DNA of 64,000 bases from Bacillus sp. CH30_1T. Lineage in GTDB: Bacteria > Bacillota > Bacilli > Bacillales > Bacillaceae_B. Of this stretch, positions 43,282 through 51,938 are shown in pieces; within the stretch, counting starts at the first letter, position 1, and each line of letters begins with the position of its first letter. Below the pieces are notes generated by a model. It was not told the DNA's origin, ran no database searches, and saw only the letters and a list, made by a program, of their open reading frames with translations. The translations under genes were made by a program, and so were the position numbers. The stretch lies in contig NZ_VTUY01000001.1 of assembly GCF_008364765.1 (NCBI RefSeq), forward strand, positions 63,526 through 127,525, in the 5' to 3' direction.

Positions 43282-44367
43282 ATGAATATTCAATCCATTC
43301 AATTACAATCAGAATCATTGCCTTTAAAAAAGCCATTTAAAACAGCGCTTAGGACCGCCACGGAAGTTGAGAACGTCTTTGTCTATGTCCGATTGGAGGA
43401 TGGACTCATCGGAGTTGGAGCTGCTGCACCGACACTCGCCATTACGGGAGAATCAAAAGAAAGCATTGAAACAATCTTGAAGACGGTGCTTACCCCGCTA
43501 TTATTGGGACAGGACATCAGAAATATCCATCAGCTTTCACTCATGATCGAACGCTCGTGTGTGGCGAATACGAGCGCAAAAGCCGCATTGGAAATTGCAC
43601 TGTATGATGCCTTATGCCAGCATCTTCATCTTCCACTCTACCAATATCTTGGCGGAAGAACGAATAGCTTAACAAACGATATGACCGTTAGTGTTGGAAC
43701 GGTGGAAGAAATGCGTGAGGATGCGCGCCAAATCATCAAGGATGGTTTTTCTACCTTGAAAATTAAAGTCGGAAAAGACTGGATCAAGGACGTAGAACGA
43801 ATCAAGGCCATCCGAGAAGAAGTGGGAAAAGGCGTTTCGATTCGTGTGGATGCCAACCAAGGCTGGACGCCACGGCAGGCTGTCTCGATCATTCAAGCTT
43901 TAGAACAGGCTGATACGAGATTGGAATTAATTGAACAGCCGGTCCATGCCAGTGATATTGATGGATTGAAATTTATCAGACAGCATGTCAATACACCGAT
44001 CATGGCAGATGAAAGTCTATTTTCTCCACAGGATGCCTTGCGCCTGATAAAAGAAGATGCGGTGGACTTTCTGAATATTAAGCTAATGAAAACGGGCGGA
44101 ATCAGAAGAGCGATGCAAATTGCCGATATGGCGGAAAGAGCGAATATCCCTTGCATGATCGGCAGTATGATGGAATCTTCTATTTCTGTACTTGCAGCCG
44201 CCCATATTGCGACAGCTCATCCAAACATTCAAAAAATCGACTTGGATGCACCGCTCTGGTTAGCTAACCAGGATTTTGATGGAATCGAATTTATCGGGGA
44301 TGAGGTCCATTTAACATCCCTGCCGGGTCTCGGGCTTCACCGAAGATCACTTAATGTGTCTTCGTGA
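43282..44367 (+). CDS. ykfB: L-Ala-D/L-Glu dipeptide epimerase
   Basis: A 361-residue enolase-superfamily (muconate lactonizing subgroup) enzyme that interconverts L-Ala-D-Glu and L-Ala-L-Glu during recycling of peptidoglycan peptides. TLKIKVG holds the acid/base lysine K162, paired with K267 in NIKLMKTGG. Metal ligands are D190 (VDANQGW), E218 (LIEQPV) and D243 (MADESLF). The N-terminal capping domain (~1-125) is complete. Length and motifs match B. subtilis YkfB. It is coupled to the DUF819 permease upstream and to the endopeptidase downstream, a logical salvage unit. Confidence 0.92.
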   Translation: MNIQSIQLQSESLPLKKPFKTALRTATEVENVFVYVRLEDGLIGVGAAAPTLAITGESKESIETILKTVLTPLLLGQDIRNIHQLSLMIERSCVANTSAKAALEIALYDALCQHLHLPLYQYLGGRTNSLTNDMTVSVGTVEEMREDARQIIKDGFSTLKIKVGKDWIKDVERIKAIREEVGKGVSIRVDANQGWTPRQAVSIIQALEQADTRLELIEQPVHASDIDGLKFIRQHVNTPIMADESLFSPQDALRLIKEDAVDFLNIKLMKTGGIRRAMQIADMAERANIPCMIGSMMESSISVLAAAHIATAHPNIQKIDLDAPLWLANQDFDGIEFIGDEVHLTSLPGLGLHRRSLNVSS

Positions 44368-44394
44368 AAATATAAATATGAGAGGAGTTTTATC

Positions 44395-45426
44395 ATGAAA
44401 AAGACAAAAAGATGGGTGCTGGGTTTTATTGCGGCCACGCTACTATTAACAACATTGGCATTCCAAGTATCCGCCAAAGCCCCTGAATCATTTAAACCAG
44501 GTAAGACCGCCTATGTCGATGTATCCGTATCGACCCAATGGACAACGAATGGAAGGCACCTTGTCAGAGATATTGATGCCCCTTCTTTAAGCAATCCGGT
44601 TGATCCGTGGCAATGGTCAGCCAATATGGAGGACAGCGAGGTTCGGCGCTGGCTGACAGGGAAGCTTGAAACACAAGCAGTCTATGGAACGAAAGTCACA
44701 ATCTTACAAGAGGACGGTGACTGGGTGCAAGTCGCGATAGACGGTCAGCCTACTCCACGCAATCCTTTAGGTTATCCAGGCTGGATGCCAAAGGAACAAT
44801 TGACATTGGAAAAGCGCTTAGACAATTTCACCAATTCTCCGTTTATGATGGTAACCAGTCCTACAGCCTGGTTATATGACGGTAAAGAGCTAAAAAATTC
44901 ATTTATGGAAATTAGCTTTAATACTCGCCTGCCTGTGCTGAAAGAGTATGGAGATGTCGTCATGGTCGCAACTCCTAATGATGGAAACAAATTTATGAAG
45001 AAAGAGGATGTTGCGATTTATCAATCAGAAGCCGATATCCCAAAGGCAACACAAGAAGATTTACTTGAAACAGCGAAGAAGTTCCTTGGACTACGCTATT
45101 TGTGGGCCGGTGTATCCGGTTTCGGGTTCGATTGCTCAGGATTCACCTACTCGATTCACAAGGCTTTTGGCATCACGCTTCCACGGGACTCTTCTCCCCA
45201 ATCTCAGAATGGTAAAGAAGTCAACAAGGATGAAATTCAACCCGGCGACCTATTATTCTTTGCAAGCAACAACGGAAGTGGATCCGTTCATCACGTCTCC
45301 ATGTATATCGGTGACGGTCTGATGATTCATGCCCCTAACGCATCTAAGAACGTCGAAATTATCCCTTTGAACACTCCCGGATATATTGAAGAATTCTCAG
45401 GTGCCCGTCGCTACTGGGAAGAATAA
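44395..45426 (+). CDS. ykfC: NlpC/P60 gamma-D-glutamyl-L-diamino acid endopeptidase (YkfC type)
   Basis: A 343-residue secreted peptidase that cuts between D-Glu and the diamino acid of free muropeptides, leaving L-Ala-D-Glu for the epimerase. Signal peptide ~1-28 (ending VSAKA). Two SH3b-like domains follow (~35-210; DVSVSTQWTTNGRH, VTILQEDGDWVQVAI, LPVLKEYGDVVMVATPNDG). The catalytic domain has GFDCSGFTYSIHKAFG (C247), VHHVSMYIG (H300) and IHAPNA. Architecture and sequence resemble YkfC, whose N-terminal domain restricts it to peptides with a free L-Ala. It is 28 bp from ykfB in one operon. Confidence 0.9.
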   Translation: MKKTKRWVLGFIAATLLLTTLAFQVSAKAPESFKPGKTAYVDVSVSTQWTTNGRHLVRDIDAPSLSNPVDPWQWSANMEDSEVRRWLTGKLETQAVYGTKVTILQEDGDWVQVAIDGQPTPRNPLGYPGWMPKEQLTLEKRLDNFTNSPFMMVTSPTAWLYDGKELKNSFMEISFNTRLPVLKEYGDVVMVATPNDGNKFMKKEDVAIYQSEADIPKATQEDLLETAKKFLGLRYLWAGVSGFGFDCSGFTYSIHKAFGITLPRDSSPQSQNGKEVNKDEIQPGDLLFFASNNGSGSVHHVSMYIGDGLMIHAPNASKNVEIIPLNTPGYIEEFSGARRYWEE

Positions 45427-45494
45427 TAGAGAATAATAGAGAAAACTAGATATTCTAGCCAACAAAACCCGGAAAACATTAATATAATGCGAGA

Positions 45495-45742
45495 TTGGTA
45501 AAAAGAATACAAAACCTTTTAAACTGTTTTTACGCAGAATCCCAAGCATCTTCATTCCACTGATCCTGCCCTTGTAGCATCAGGATTAATAACCGGTATT
45601 ACAAAAACGATTGTTCAAGCAGGCTGGATTGTAGCAGATTCATAATTAGCTATTATATAAACTGTTATACGATCTAGTCTGTTTTCTTACCTTGGAATCT
45701 TAGTCGGAATAAACGCAGCAAAAAAATTTGGAGGATCACCTT
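45495..45742 (+). pseudogene. Remnant of a PTS EIIC permease, probably MurP
   Basis: In two frames the sequence reads KPFKLFLRRIPSIFIPLI then ALVASGLITGITKTIVQAGWI, VADS, stop, LAII and FSYLGILVGINAAKKFGG. This is the EIIC segment found in MurNAc-type phosphotransferase permeases. At least one frameshift and two stops are present, and both ends of the ~450-residue protein are missing. An amiE-like gene follows, the same order as murP-amiE in B. subtilis, supporting MurP. Confidence 0.7.
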
Positions 45743-45827
45743 TTAGCTACTAAAGCTTACACTGTCTGGTCAACAAATTGGTTGTTTAATTTAATAAGCT
45801 ATAAAAATATGATTTCAAAGGAGAAAC

Positions 45828-47192
45828 ATGATGAAAAAATGGACAAGCTTTGCACTAATTTCTGTTCTGGCAATCTCACTACTTGCACCTTCTGCTTCTT
45901 TTGCAGAACCAAATGAAAAAGCATCGCCTCAAGCACACGTTGAGTATCCTGTTTTAACAAAAGCAAAAAAGCCGGAGGAAGTCGGATTTTCCTCTAAAAA
46001 ACTTGAAAAAGTGGATCAGTTGATTGAAAAAGAAGTGGCCGCCGGTTTTCCTGGAGCAGCCCTGATTGTCATAAAAGACGGGAAAATCGTGAAGAATGAA
46101 AGTTACGGCTATAGGCAAAAGTTTGACGGACATACACCGCTTAAAAAGTTTTTGAAAATGGAAAACGACACCCTGTTTGATCTTGCTTCAAATACTAAGA
46201 TGTATGCAGTGAATTTTGCCCTCCAGAAACTTGCGAGCGAGGGAAAGCTTGATATTCATGCAAAAGTTCAGGATTACATACCTGATTTTAAAGATACAGA
46301 AGCAGACGTGATTAAAGGCAAAGATACGATGCGGATCATTGATGTACTTCATCACACTGCTGGATTTACACCAGACCCGCAATACCACAATCCTGCCGTG
46401 TCAAAAGAGCTTTATTCTCAGGATCGCGAAAAAACGATTGAAAACATTAATAACACCCCCCTTACATATGAGCCTGGGACAAAAAATGTCTACAGTGATG
46501 TTGACTATATGCTGCTTGGCACCATTGTGGAAAAAATCACTGGCCAAAAACTTGATGAATACGTTGAAAATGAATTGTACAAGCCTTTGAAGTTAAAAGA
46601 TACGGTATTTAATCCGCTGCAAAAAGGCTTCAAGTCAAAAGACTTTGCGGCAACCGAGCTATTAGGTAACACACGTGATGGAGTTATTAACTTCCCGAAC
46701 ATCCGAACGTACACGCTTCAAGGAGAAGTGCATGATGAGAAAGCATTTTATTCAATGGAAGGTGTTTCAGGACATGCAGGCTTATTCTCGACAACTAGTG
46801 ATCTCGCAGTTCTATTGCAGGTCATGCTCAACGGTGGCGGTTATGGTAATGAATCACTCTTTAATAATGAAACGATAGAAGAATTCGTTGCGCCTTCTGA
46901 GATGAACTCAACATACGGTCTCGGCTGGAGAATAAACGGCGATGACAGCATGGACTGGATGTTCAGCAAATACGCAAGCGAAAGTGCATACGGCCATACA
47001 GGCTGGACAGGAACGGTAACAATTATTGACCCTGAACAGGACTTAGGAATCGTCCTGCTCACTAATAAAAAGCATTCGCCTCTTGTGAATCCTGCTGATA
47101 ACTCTAATCAATTTTTCGGTGACCTTTTTGCAACAGGAAGATACGGAAGTGTGGTAACAGCTATTTATGAAGCGTTAGAATCAAATAAATAA
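45828..47192 (+). CDS. amiE: Secreted serine hydrolase, AmiE (YbbE)-like
   Basis: A 454-residue class C beta-lactamase/PBP-fold hydrolase with a signal peptide (~1-27, SASFAEP). Active-site motifs: LASNTKMY (S121, K124), NVYSDVDYMLLG (YSD) and GHTGWTG (HTG). EEVGFSSKKLEKVDQLIEKEVAAGFPGAALIVIKDGKIV is the typical opening. B. subtilis AmiE, encoded directly after murP in the MurNAc operon, has this length and architecture and releases muropeptides or cleaves amide bonds in wall turnover. GGAG lies before the tandem ATGs; the second (45831) has better spacing. It completes the wall-recycling cluster although murP itself is dead. Confidence 0.82.
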   Translation: MMKKWTSFALISVLAISLLAPSASFAEPNEKASPQAHVEYPVLTKAKKPEEVGFSSKKLEKVDQLIEKEVAAGFPGAALIVIKDGKIVKNESYGYRQKFDGHTPLKKFLKMENDTLFDLASNTKMYAVNFALQKLASEGKLDIHAKVQDYIPDFKDTEADVIKGKDTMRIIDVLHHTAGFTPDPQYHNPAVSKELYSQDREKTIENINNTPLTYEPGTKNVYSDVDYMLLGTIVEKITGQKLDEYVENELYKPLKLKDTVFNPLQKGFKSKDFAATELLGNTRDGVINFPNIRTYTLQGEVHDEKAFYSMEGVSGHAGLFSTTSDLAVLLQVMLNGGGYGNESLFNNETIEEFVAPSEMNSTYGLGWRINGDDSMDWMFSKYASESAYGHTGWTGTVTIIDPEQDLGIVLLTNKKHSPLVNPADNSNQFFGDLFATGRYGSVVTAIYEALESNK

Positions 47193-47584
47193 TAAGACAA
47201 GAATCCCATTCATTACACCGTAATGTGTAGGGCATGCGGATTGCCGTGCCTCTTATAAATTTATTTATTCAGAAGGCTTTTCGGAATCGAATCGGGAGGT
47301 TTTCGGAACTCTCACTCGAGAGATGATTTTTCACGGATCTCCTTGCCAACACTTCTCTAAAGCATTATTATTAGTCGCTATCGTGGCGGTTACAATGTTA
47401 AGGATATAAAAAGCCAAATTTCCCAGCATAAGAATTGAGAAATTTGGCTTTTTATTACTCAAGAATCGCGCCCGATTACAGTATGAAAGTGAAGCTCCAT
47501 CGCATCAATAATTATCCATAATTCCCGTACCTAATAACCAACCACCCGTTCTTCAGCTATCGCACCCATTAGCCAAAGGAGCCT
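47193..47584. other. Intergenic region with terminator
   Basis: No gene seen. The terminator at 47408-47454 (AAAAGCCAAATTTC/GAAATTTGGCTTTT) can serve the amiE-like gene. Confidence 0.5.
47408..47454 (+). terminator. Terminator downstream of the AmiE-like gene
   Basis: A 14-bp stem AAAAGCCAAATTTC/GAAATTTGGCTTTT with T run. Confidence 0.75.
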
Positions 47585-47776
47585 TTATTCATCTTTATTA
47601 TCCCGTTTGAACTTTTTATTAAAAAAATAATAAACAAGGAGTGTTATGACTACTACCATAACAAAAAAAGTAATAACTTTTACCAGTTGTTCATCCCACA
47701 CCCAAAAATAAGAAATTATTAAAATACCGATAATACTAATAATTTGAAGTATGCGATAGAAAATCCTTATATCCAA
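47585..47776 (-). CDS. 63-residue small membrane protein
   Basis: MDIRIFYRILQIISIIGILI, ISYFWVWDEQLVKVITFFVM, VVVITLLVYYFFNKKFKRDN: two hydrophobic helices and a basic cytosolic tail. The start is a TTG six bases after AGAGG. No family recognised. Confidence 0.6.
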   Translation of the reverse strand: MDIRIFYRILQIISIIGILIISYFWVWDEQLVKVITFFVMVVVITLLVYYFFNKKFKRDNKDE

Positions 47777-47957
47777 AGTTATCCTCTCCCTTGGTATATT
47801 GTAACATTTTTGAATATTTAAACATTTAACTAACCTTTAGTGAATAAATAAACATTTTTATTGAACACCTCTTCAATTCTTGAACACTTGAATTAATAAT
47901 CAGATAGATTGTTATTTATCGTAAATACACAAAAACATATGAAGGGAACATGATAAA

Positions 47958-48026
47958 ATGAATAGGAGATATTTAACCATCGAAGAAGTGATTTCTATGC
48001 ACGACCTATCAGGATATGGCAGTTAG
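47958..48026 (+). pseudogene. N-terminal scrap of a Doc/Fic-type death-on-curing protein
   Basis: ATG at 47958 after AAGGGAA. The 22 codons MNRRYLTIEEVISMHDLSGYGS end in a stop. The pattern RYLTIEEVI.MHD is the usual opening of Doc toxins of type II toxin-antitoxin systems. A frameshifted GIKKK may follow. No antitoxin gene is visible before it. Confidence 0.4.
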
Positions 48027-48098
48027 GAATCAAGAAAAAATACGTAATAATCTTAAATATTCAGGTGAAAAAGTTCGTACCCTAAGGAGGAAAAACAT

Positions 48099-48815
48099 AT
48101 GTCGCATAATTATTTAGAGGATTCCAAGTCCTCAAGAACGTTGGGAATGAAACTTCTGCTAACTTCCGCGGGTGTCAATAACCCGACTATACACAAAGCG
48201 CTGGTTGACATGCTGGGCAAGCCGATCGCCGACTCCAACGCTCTGTGCATCCCCACCGCGATGTACGGACACCCCTGGGTCGGTCCTGGAGACAAAGCCT
48301 GGCAGTTCATCAGCGGGAATTCCGAGAATCCCATGGTCGACCTGGGCTGGAAGTCTGTCGGCGTTCTAGAGCTCACAGCGCTGCCAAGCATCGACGAAGA
48401 GCGCTGGGTGCCTCTTGTCCGGGAGACGGATGTCCTGCTGGTGTCTGGAGGCGACGCGCTCTACCTGTACCACTGGATGCGGCAATCGGGGCTTGCAGAC
48501 CTTTTACCATCACTGGATGCAGTCTATGTGGGAATGAGCGCTGGAAGCATGGTGATGGCCCCGAATATCGGCGAAGAATTCGTAGGCTGGCGTCCGCCCA
48601 CAGGGGGAGATAAAGCACTGGGTCTGGTGGATTTTGCGTTGTTTCCTCACCTAGACCACGAGATGTTACCGGACAATACCTTGGCCAATGCAGAAAAGTG
48701 GGCCGCCGGCGTCTCAGTACCAGGGTACGCGATTGACGATCAGACGGCCATCAAAGTGACCGATGGGGCAGTTGAAGTTGTTTCCGAGGGGCAATGGAAG
48801 CTATACACCCCTTAA
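48099..48815 (+). CDS. Peptidase E-like (S51, type 1 glutamine amidotransferase-like) protein
   Basis: A 238-residue protein: GMKLLLTSAGVNNPTIHKALVDML, then DVLLVSGGDALYLYHWM, VYVGMSAGSMVM (nucleophile S147) and FALFPHLDHEML (His184/His187), ending AIDDQTAIKVTDGAVEVVSEG. This is the S51 family: aspartyl dipeptidase PepE, cyanophycinase and relatives. The first ~16 residues before GMKLLL are atypical and may come from fusion of a new start. The coding region is much GC-richer than its neighbours, so it was probably gained from a high-GC donor. AAGGAGG precedes the ATG. It lies just after the Doc remnant. Confidence 0.85.
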   Translation: MSHNYLEDSKSSRTLGMKLLLTSAGVNNPTIHKALVDMLGKPIADSNALCIPTAMYGHPWVGPGDKAWQFISGNSENPMVDLGWKSVGVLELTALPSIDEERWVPLVRETDVLLVSGGDALYLYHWMRQSGLADLLPSLDAVYVGMSAGSMVMAPNIGEEFVGWRPPTGGDKALGLVDFALFPHLDHEMLPDNTLANAEKWAAGVSVPGYAIDDQTAIKVTDGAVEVVSEGQWKLYTP

Positions 48816-48876
48816 TACCGAGACGGTCCGCCTACTAGCTCGCTTCATTTAGGTAAGTTGCATTAATGGAGTATTG

Positions 48877-48925
48877 AAAAAAGCCTGATTTCTTCACTTA
48901 AATTGAGAAATTAGGCTTTTTCATT
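48877..48925 (+). terminator. Terminator of the peptidase E-like gene
   Basis: AAAAAGCCTGATTTCTT/GAGAAATTAGGCTTTTT stem with T-rich tail. Confidence 0.75.
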
Positions 48926-49076
48926 TTGAGTTTTCATTAACGCTGTATGTCCATACAAAAGATTTATAGATTTTATTCCAGCTAAATCTAGTATTACAAT
49001 GATCGCATTTCTGCAGAATAAAACACCTCGATAATAGAGTTTCATGAATAATGTACTTCATGTATAAAATCCCCAC

Positions 49077-49337
49077 TTATAATGGTTCCCAATTAGGGTC
49101 TTTTATGTCAGATTTATTTGGAGTTCTTACATACTTCAAACTTCTTTCACCTTTAGCACGAAATTTTATAAAATTTTGTTGAGCTTCTCTAAAGGAAACA
49201 TAATTGGCACCTGTTTCATCTGGATATTTATATTGGTAGCCATCATCTTCCCAAAAACAGATTTCACAGATCTCATAAGTGTATGGCGGTTGTTCATCTA
49301 ATGTTTTGTAACCACAACAAGGACAAGTAAATTTCAT
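49077..49337 (-). CDS. CPCC-family cysteine-rich protein
   Basis: An 86-residue protein with the N-terminal motif MKFTCPCCGYKTLDEQPPYTYEICEICFWEDDGYQ and then NYVSFREAQQNFIKFRAKGERSLKYVRTPN. The CPCC and CEIC pairs should bind one zinc ion. The CPCC domain occurs in toxin-immunity and phage-related neighbourhoods, but its function is unknown, and no toxin is adjacent here. GAGGTGAGAGT precedes the ATG. Confidence 0.85.
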   Translation of the reverse strand: MKFTCPCCGYKTLDEQPPYTYEICEICFWEDDGYQYKYPDETGANYVSFREAQQNFIKFRAKGERSLKYVRTPNKSDIKDPNWEPL

Positions 49338-49523
49338 ACTCTCACCTCGGTACTTTATGCATTCTACTATGTATTTTTACTGAACTGCTCAATTGTTAAG
49401 AAGGCAGGAACCGTACATCCACCATCCATTTTGGAAGTTCCCTTTGTTCTGAATAATGTCCTAACACTTTAGTTCTTTAGAAACGCATTTCATAAAGATC
49501 CGCTCCCTTTTGGTTGATAAGAA

Positions 49524-49918
49524 CTAAGTAATCCAAAATTGAAATACAATTAAGACGGCTGTTAACATCATGAACATTTCAGCTAGCGTTAAAATAGCTT
49601 GATTAGGATATTCACTAGATTTCCATTCAAAGAATGCCCTTACAGCATAGTCCAATGCCAATGAGGTGATAAATCCAATTATGTATAAGTAGGTTAAGTC
49701 TTCATAGTTTAACATTAGAATCGCTAAACCCATTAGAGTGATTGCAGTAAGAATCCTCACCCATTTGTCAACATTACGATGGGACTCATTGATATGATTA
49801 TTGGAAAAAATTTCCTTTTCACTTTCTCTATTCTAAAAATCTTTCTTAAAAGAAACTTAACTATTGAGATAAGCACAAAAACAATTATCGCCATCAAACA
49901 AAATTTTACCCAGAACAC
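49524..49918 (-). pseudogene. DUF4181 membrane protein with one frameshift
   Basis: The N-terminal frame (GTG at 49918 after AGGAGTG) reads VFWVKFCLMAIIVFVLISIV, KFLLRKIFRIEKVKRKFF. The C-terminal frame reads SNNHINESHRNVDKWVRILT then three more helices, LDYAVRAFFEWKSSEYPNQA and ILTLAEMFMMLTAVLIVFQF. Together they make a normal ~130-residue four-helix DUF4181 protein. The break is at the T6 run (49805-49810 on the plus strand): one more T restores the frame. It is either a recent mutation or a sequencing error. The function of the family is unknown. Confidence 0.75.
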
Positions 49919-50074
49919 AAAACCACTCCTATTAAAAAAAACCGCTCTTTGCTTGAATAAGACTTTAGTAATTAGACGAAAGAACAATTACTTAAGTTTC
50001 AAATTGTTCCATTCTTATGCAAATTCTATTGTATCCCCAGTTTAAAGGAAAATGTGAACATTTAACACCCAAGT

Positions 50075-50110
50075 AAAAAAGGTTCCAATCTCCCGGATCA
50101 GAACCTTTCT
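50075..50110 (-). terminator. Terminator of the PadR/HAAS operon
   Basis: On the minus strand AAAGGTTC/GGAACCTTTTTT form a stem with T run about 25 bp after the HAAS gene. Confidence 0.7.
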
Positions 50111-50136
50111 CCATTTATAGAATCCATGCGTCCCAT

Positions 50137-51123
50137 TCATTTATAAGCTTTCTTAAACCCATCATAGCTATTGACCACCGCAGTGACCAATAATCCAACC
50201 GATACGGTCAGGTACAGCCACTGAAAATTGAAAGAGGCGTCGAACAGTTCCTGTACCCTATCTATGAAATCTGTATTCAGCACCTCCATGTTCCTGAAAA
50301 CAAACATAAAGGCTAGAACAGGAATGAACTGATATACTGCATTCACGATCGCAAGCTTCCTGGTCCAGACCCCCGCTTTCCATTTTCTAAGAAGCAGGAG
50401 AAGCTCCAAGCCAATTAGGAACACGACCAACGGCCAATACCCGATGAGCACATCCCCATCAAAGAATGGAGTGAACATTCTTTCGTTGTCACTCTTTTCA
50501 TACAATCCGACGATACTTGACGCTTTAAAGTAACAGGTTGACCAGATGACCGTCCAAATCAGACCTCCGAAAATCTCCAGCTTGGAAATTCGTTTTTCTT
50601 TCGGGATATACATGATGTCCTTCAAGTCATCAGGCGTCCACTCTGTTCCTTTCATGGTGATTGGAAGCTGACTGTCCGAGGAAACGGTCCGCTCGATGAT
50701 AGCGAATGTGAGGGTCAGCCAGAAGAAAACCTGCATTGCTGTTCCGATGACCTCGACCACGCCATTTCCTGCGATGGACAGGAATATCTCAATTGGACTT
50801 CCTTCCCCTGAGTAGCTCAATACAGATGATACGGCTAACACGATGAACGTGACAGCAGCAGAAATCGGGAGAATGATCTTCAAGAGCGTCATATACAGAT
50901 CATAATATCTTGGCCCGATCAGGTGCATCGGCCGGTCTTGATAGTTTGAGGCAAGAACAGCAGGGTTCCCGAGTGAAGTCAGTACCTCTCTCACATCATC
51001 CTCTGTATAATCCTCCGGCAGCATGTCTTCAATCGTGGATTTCAATTCAAGGGCAATATCCTCCCGGTTCTTCTCCGGCAGCCTTCTCATTACTTCTTGA
51101 ATATAGAGTTCAACAAGCTTCAT
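50137..51123 (-). CDS. HAAS-domain membrane protein
   Basis: A 328-residue protein. The N-terminal ~75 residues (MKLVELYIQEVMRRLPEKNREDIALELKSTIEDMLPEDYTEDDVREVLTSLGNPAVLASNY) are the HAAS signalling helix domain. Six to eight membrane helices follow, some widely spaced. HAAS proteins usually lie next to PadR regulators and are thought to pass membrane or ligand signals to them. The start ATG overlaps the stop of the padR-type gene by four bases (ATGA), so the two are translated together. Confidence 0.88.
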   Translation of the reverse strand: MKLVELYIQEVMRRLPEKNREDIALELKSTIEDMLPEDYTEDDVREVLTSLGNPAVLASNYQDRPMHLIGPRYYDLYMTLLKIILPISAAVTFIVLAVSSVLSYSGEGSPIEIFLSIAGNGVVEVIGTAMQVFFWLTLTFAIIERTVSSDSQLPITMKGTEWTPDDLKDIMYIPKEKRISKLEIFGGLIWTVIWSTCYFKASSIVGLYEKSDNERMFTPFFDGDVLIGYWPLVVFLIGLELLLLLRKWKAGVWTRKLAIVNAVYQFIPVLAFMFVFRNMEVLNTDFIDRVQELFDASFNFQWLYLTVSVGLLVTAVVNSYDGFKKAYK

Positions 51124-51461
51124 CCTTCCTCATCCCCTTTTAATAAAATGGACAATTCCCCAGACATCTTTTCCCATTCGGTCTGTAACTGTCTCAAGAT
51201 CTCAGTGCCGTATTCGCTCAGCACATAATATCTCCTCGGCCTGCTTTCCGACCGGTCCCAGCTGCTTGTGACCAGTTCTTGCTTCTCTAAACGGCGCAGC
51301 AGTGGATAGAGTGTACTCTGCTCCATCGAAATTCCGCTTTTCTCCAGTAATTGGACAAGTGAATATCCATACTGCGGTGTCCGCAATTGACTTAATACCG
51401 CCAGGGTCAATGTCCCCCTCCGCAGTTCCGTCGTCAGAGATGTCAGCAGTGACTTATCCAT
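51120..51461 (-). CDS. PadR-family transcriptional regulator
   Basis: A 113-residue winged-helix protein: LRRGTLTLAVLSQLRTPQYGYSLVQLLEKSGISMEQSTLYPLLRRLEKQELVTSSWDRSESRPRRYYVLSEYGTEILRQLQTEWEKMSGEL. The core YGY...L......STLYPLLRRLE is that of PadR-s1 regulators. It is the first gene of a two-gene operon with the HAAS membrane protein. Two similar inverted repeats just upstream (51490-51502 and 51518-51530) are likely its own operators. Confidence 0.92.
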   Translation of the reverse strand: MDKSLLTSLTTELRRGTLTLAVLSQLRTPQYGYSLVQLLEKSGISMEQSTLYPLLRRLEKQELVTSSWDRSESRPRRYYVLSEYGTEILRQLQTEWEKMSGELSILLKGDEEG

Positions 51462-51489
51462 ATGTTCACCTCTTTGATTGAATTATACT

Positions 51490-51530
51490 GTGTATCGTAC
51501 ACTATATTGTTTATACTATGTATCATACAC
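51490..51530. promoter_or_regulatory. Twin operators of the PadR regulator
   Basis: GTGTATCGTACAC (51490-51502) and ATGTATCATACAC (51518-51530) lie 28 bp apart within the larger repeat TATACTRTGTATCRTACACTAT. A TATAAT on the minus strand (51487-51482) lies next to the first. Confidence 0.65.
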
Positions 51531-51626
51531 TATAGAGGTGCGTAATAGAACAATTTTTTAAAAAAGAAGGAAATTGATCAAAAAACGTTGGTTGTTCTTT
51601 AAACCTTCTTATTCCTAATGAAAAAC

Positions 51627-51673
51627 GGGCCTGCCCCCGGTACCAAAGCTTTACCGTGCTGGGGGGCAGGCCC
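51627..51673. repeat. Palindromic intergenic repeat (GGGCCTGCCCCC type)
   Basis: GGGCCTGCCCCCGGTA and TGCTGGGGGGCAGGCCC pair around CCAAAGCTTTACCG. Same family as 25281-25332. Confidence 0.75.
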
Positions 51674-51761
51674 AAACGTAGAACCGTCCCTATTCACTTT
51701 AATATATAGCCAGAGCGTAAAGGAAATCAAAATAAAAAGCCCCTAGAAACTTAGGGACTTG

Positions 51762-51938
51762 TTAATAAATTAGAAACTGTTGCATTTCTTCTTCAGTTAA
51801 ATCTTTTGGTCTAATGCCGTGCTCTTTGCAGTATTTGTCCAATGCTTTTATTTTCACTTTTGGGGATTCGTCGGGTGCTGGGGATGCAAATACCCCATCA
51901 GGAAAAGCATTATCAAATTTTGCGATATCTTTATGCAT
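51762..51938 (-). CDS. Hypothetical 58-residue protein
   Basis: MHKDIAKFDNAFPDGVFASP, APDESPKVKIKALDKYCKEH, GIRPKDLTEEEMQQFLIY. AGGAGTG stands five bases before the ATG at 51938, so the longer frame from 51980 is rejected. The C-terminal half (ALDKYCKEHGIRPKDLTEEE) looks like a small helical SAP- or HeH-like unit. Cytosolic; function unknown. Confidence 0.65.
   Translation of the reverse strand: MHKDIAKFDNAFPDGVFASPAPDESPKVKIKALDKYCKEHGIRPKDLTEEEMQQFLIY

Noticed and set aside
48373..48618. Extra frames inside the peptidase E-like gene
   Set aside because: High GC content produces long chance frames; only the frame with GMSAGS and FPHLDH makes sense.
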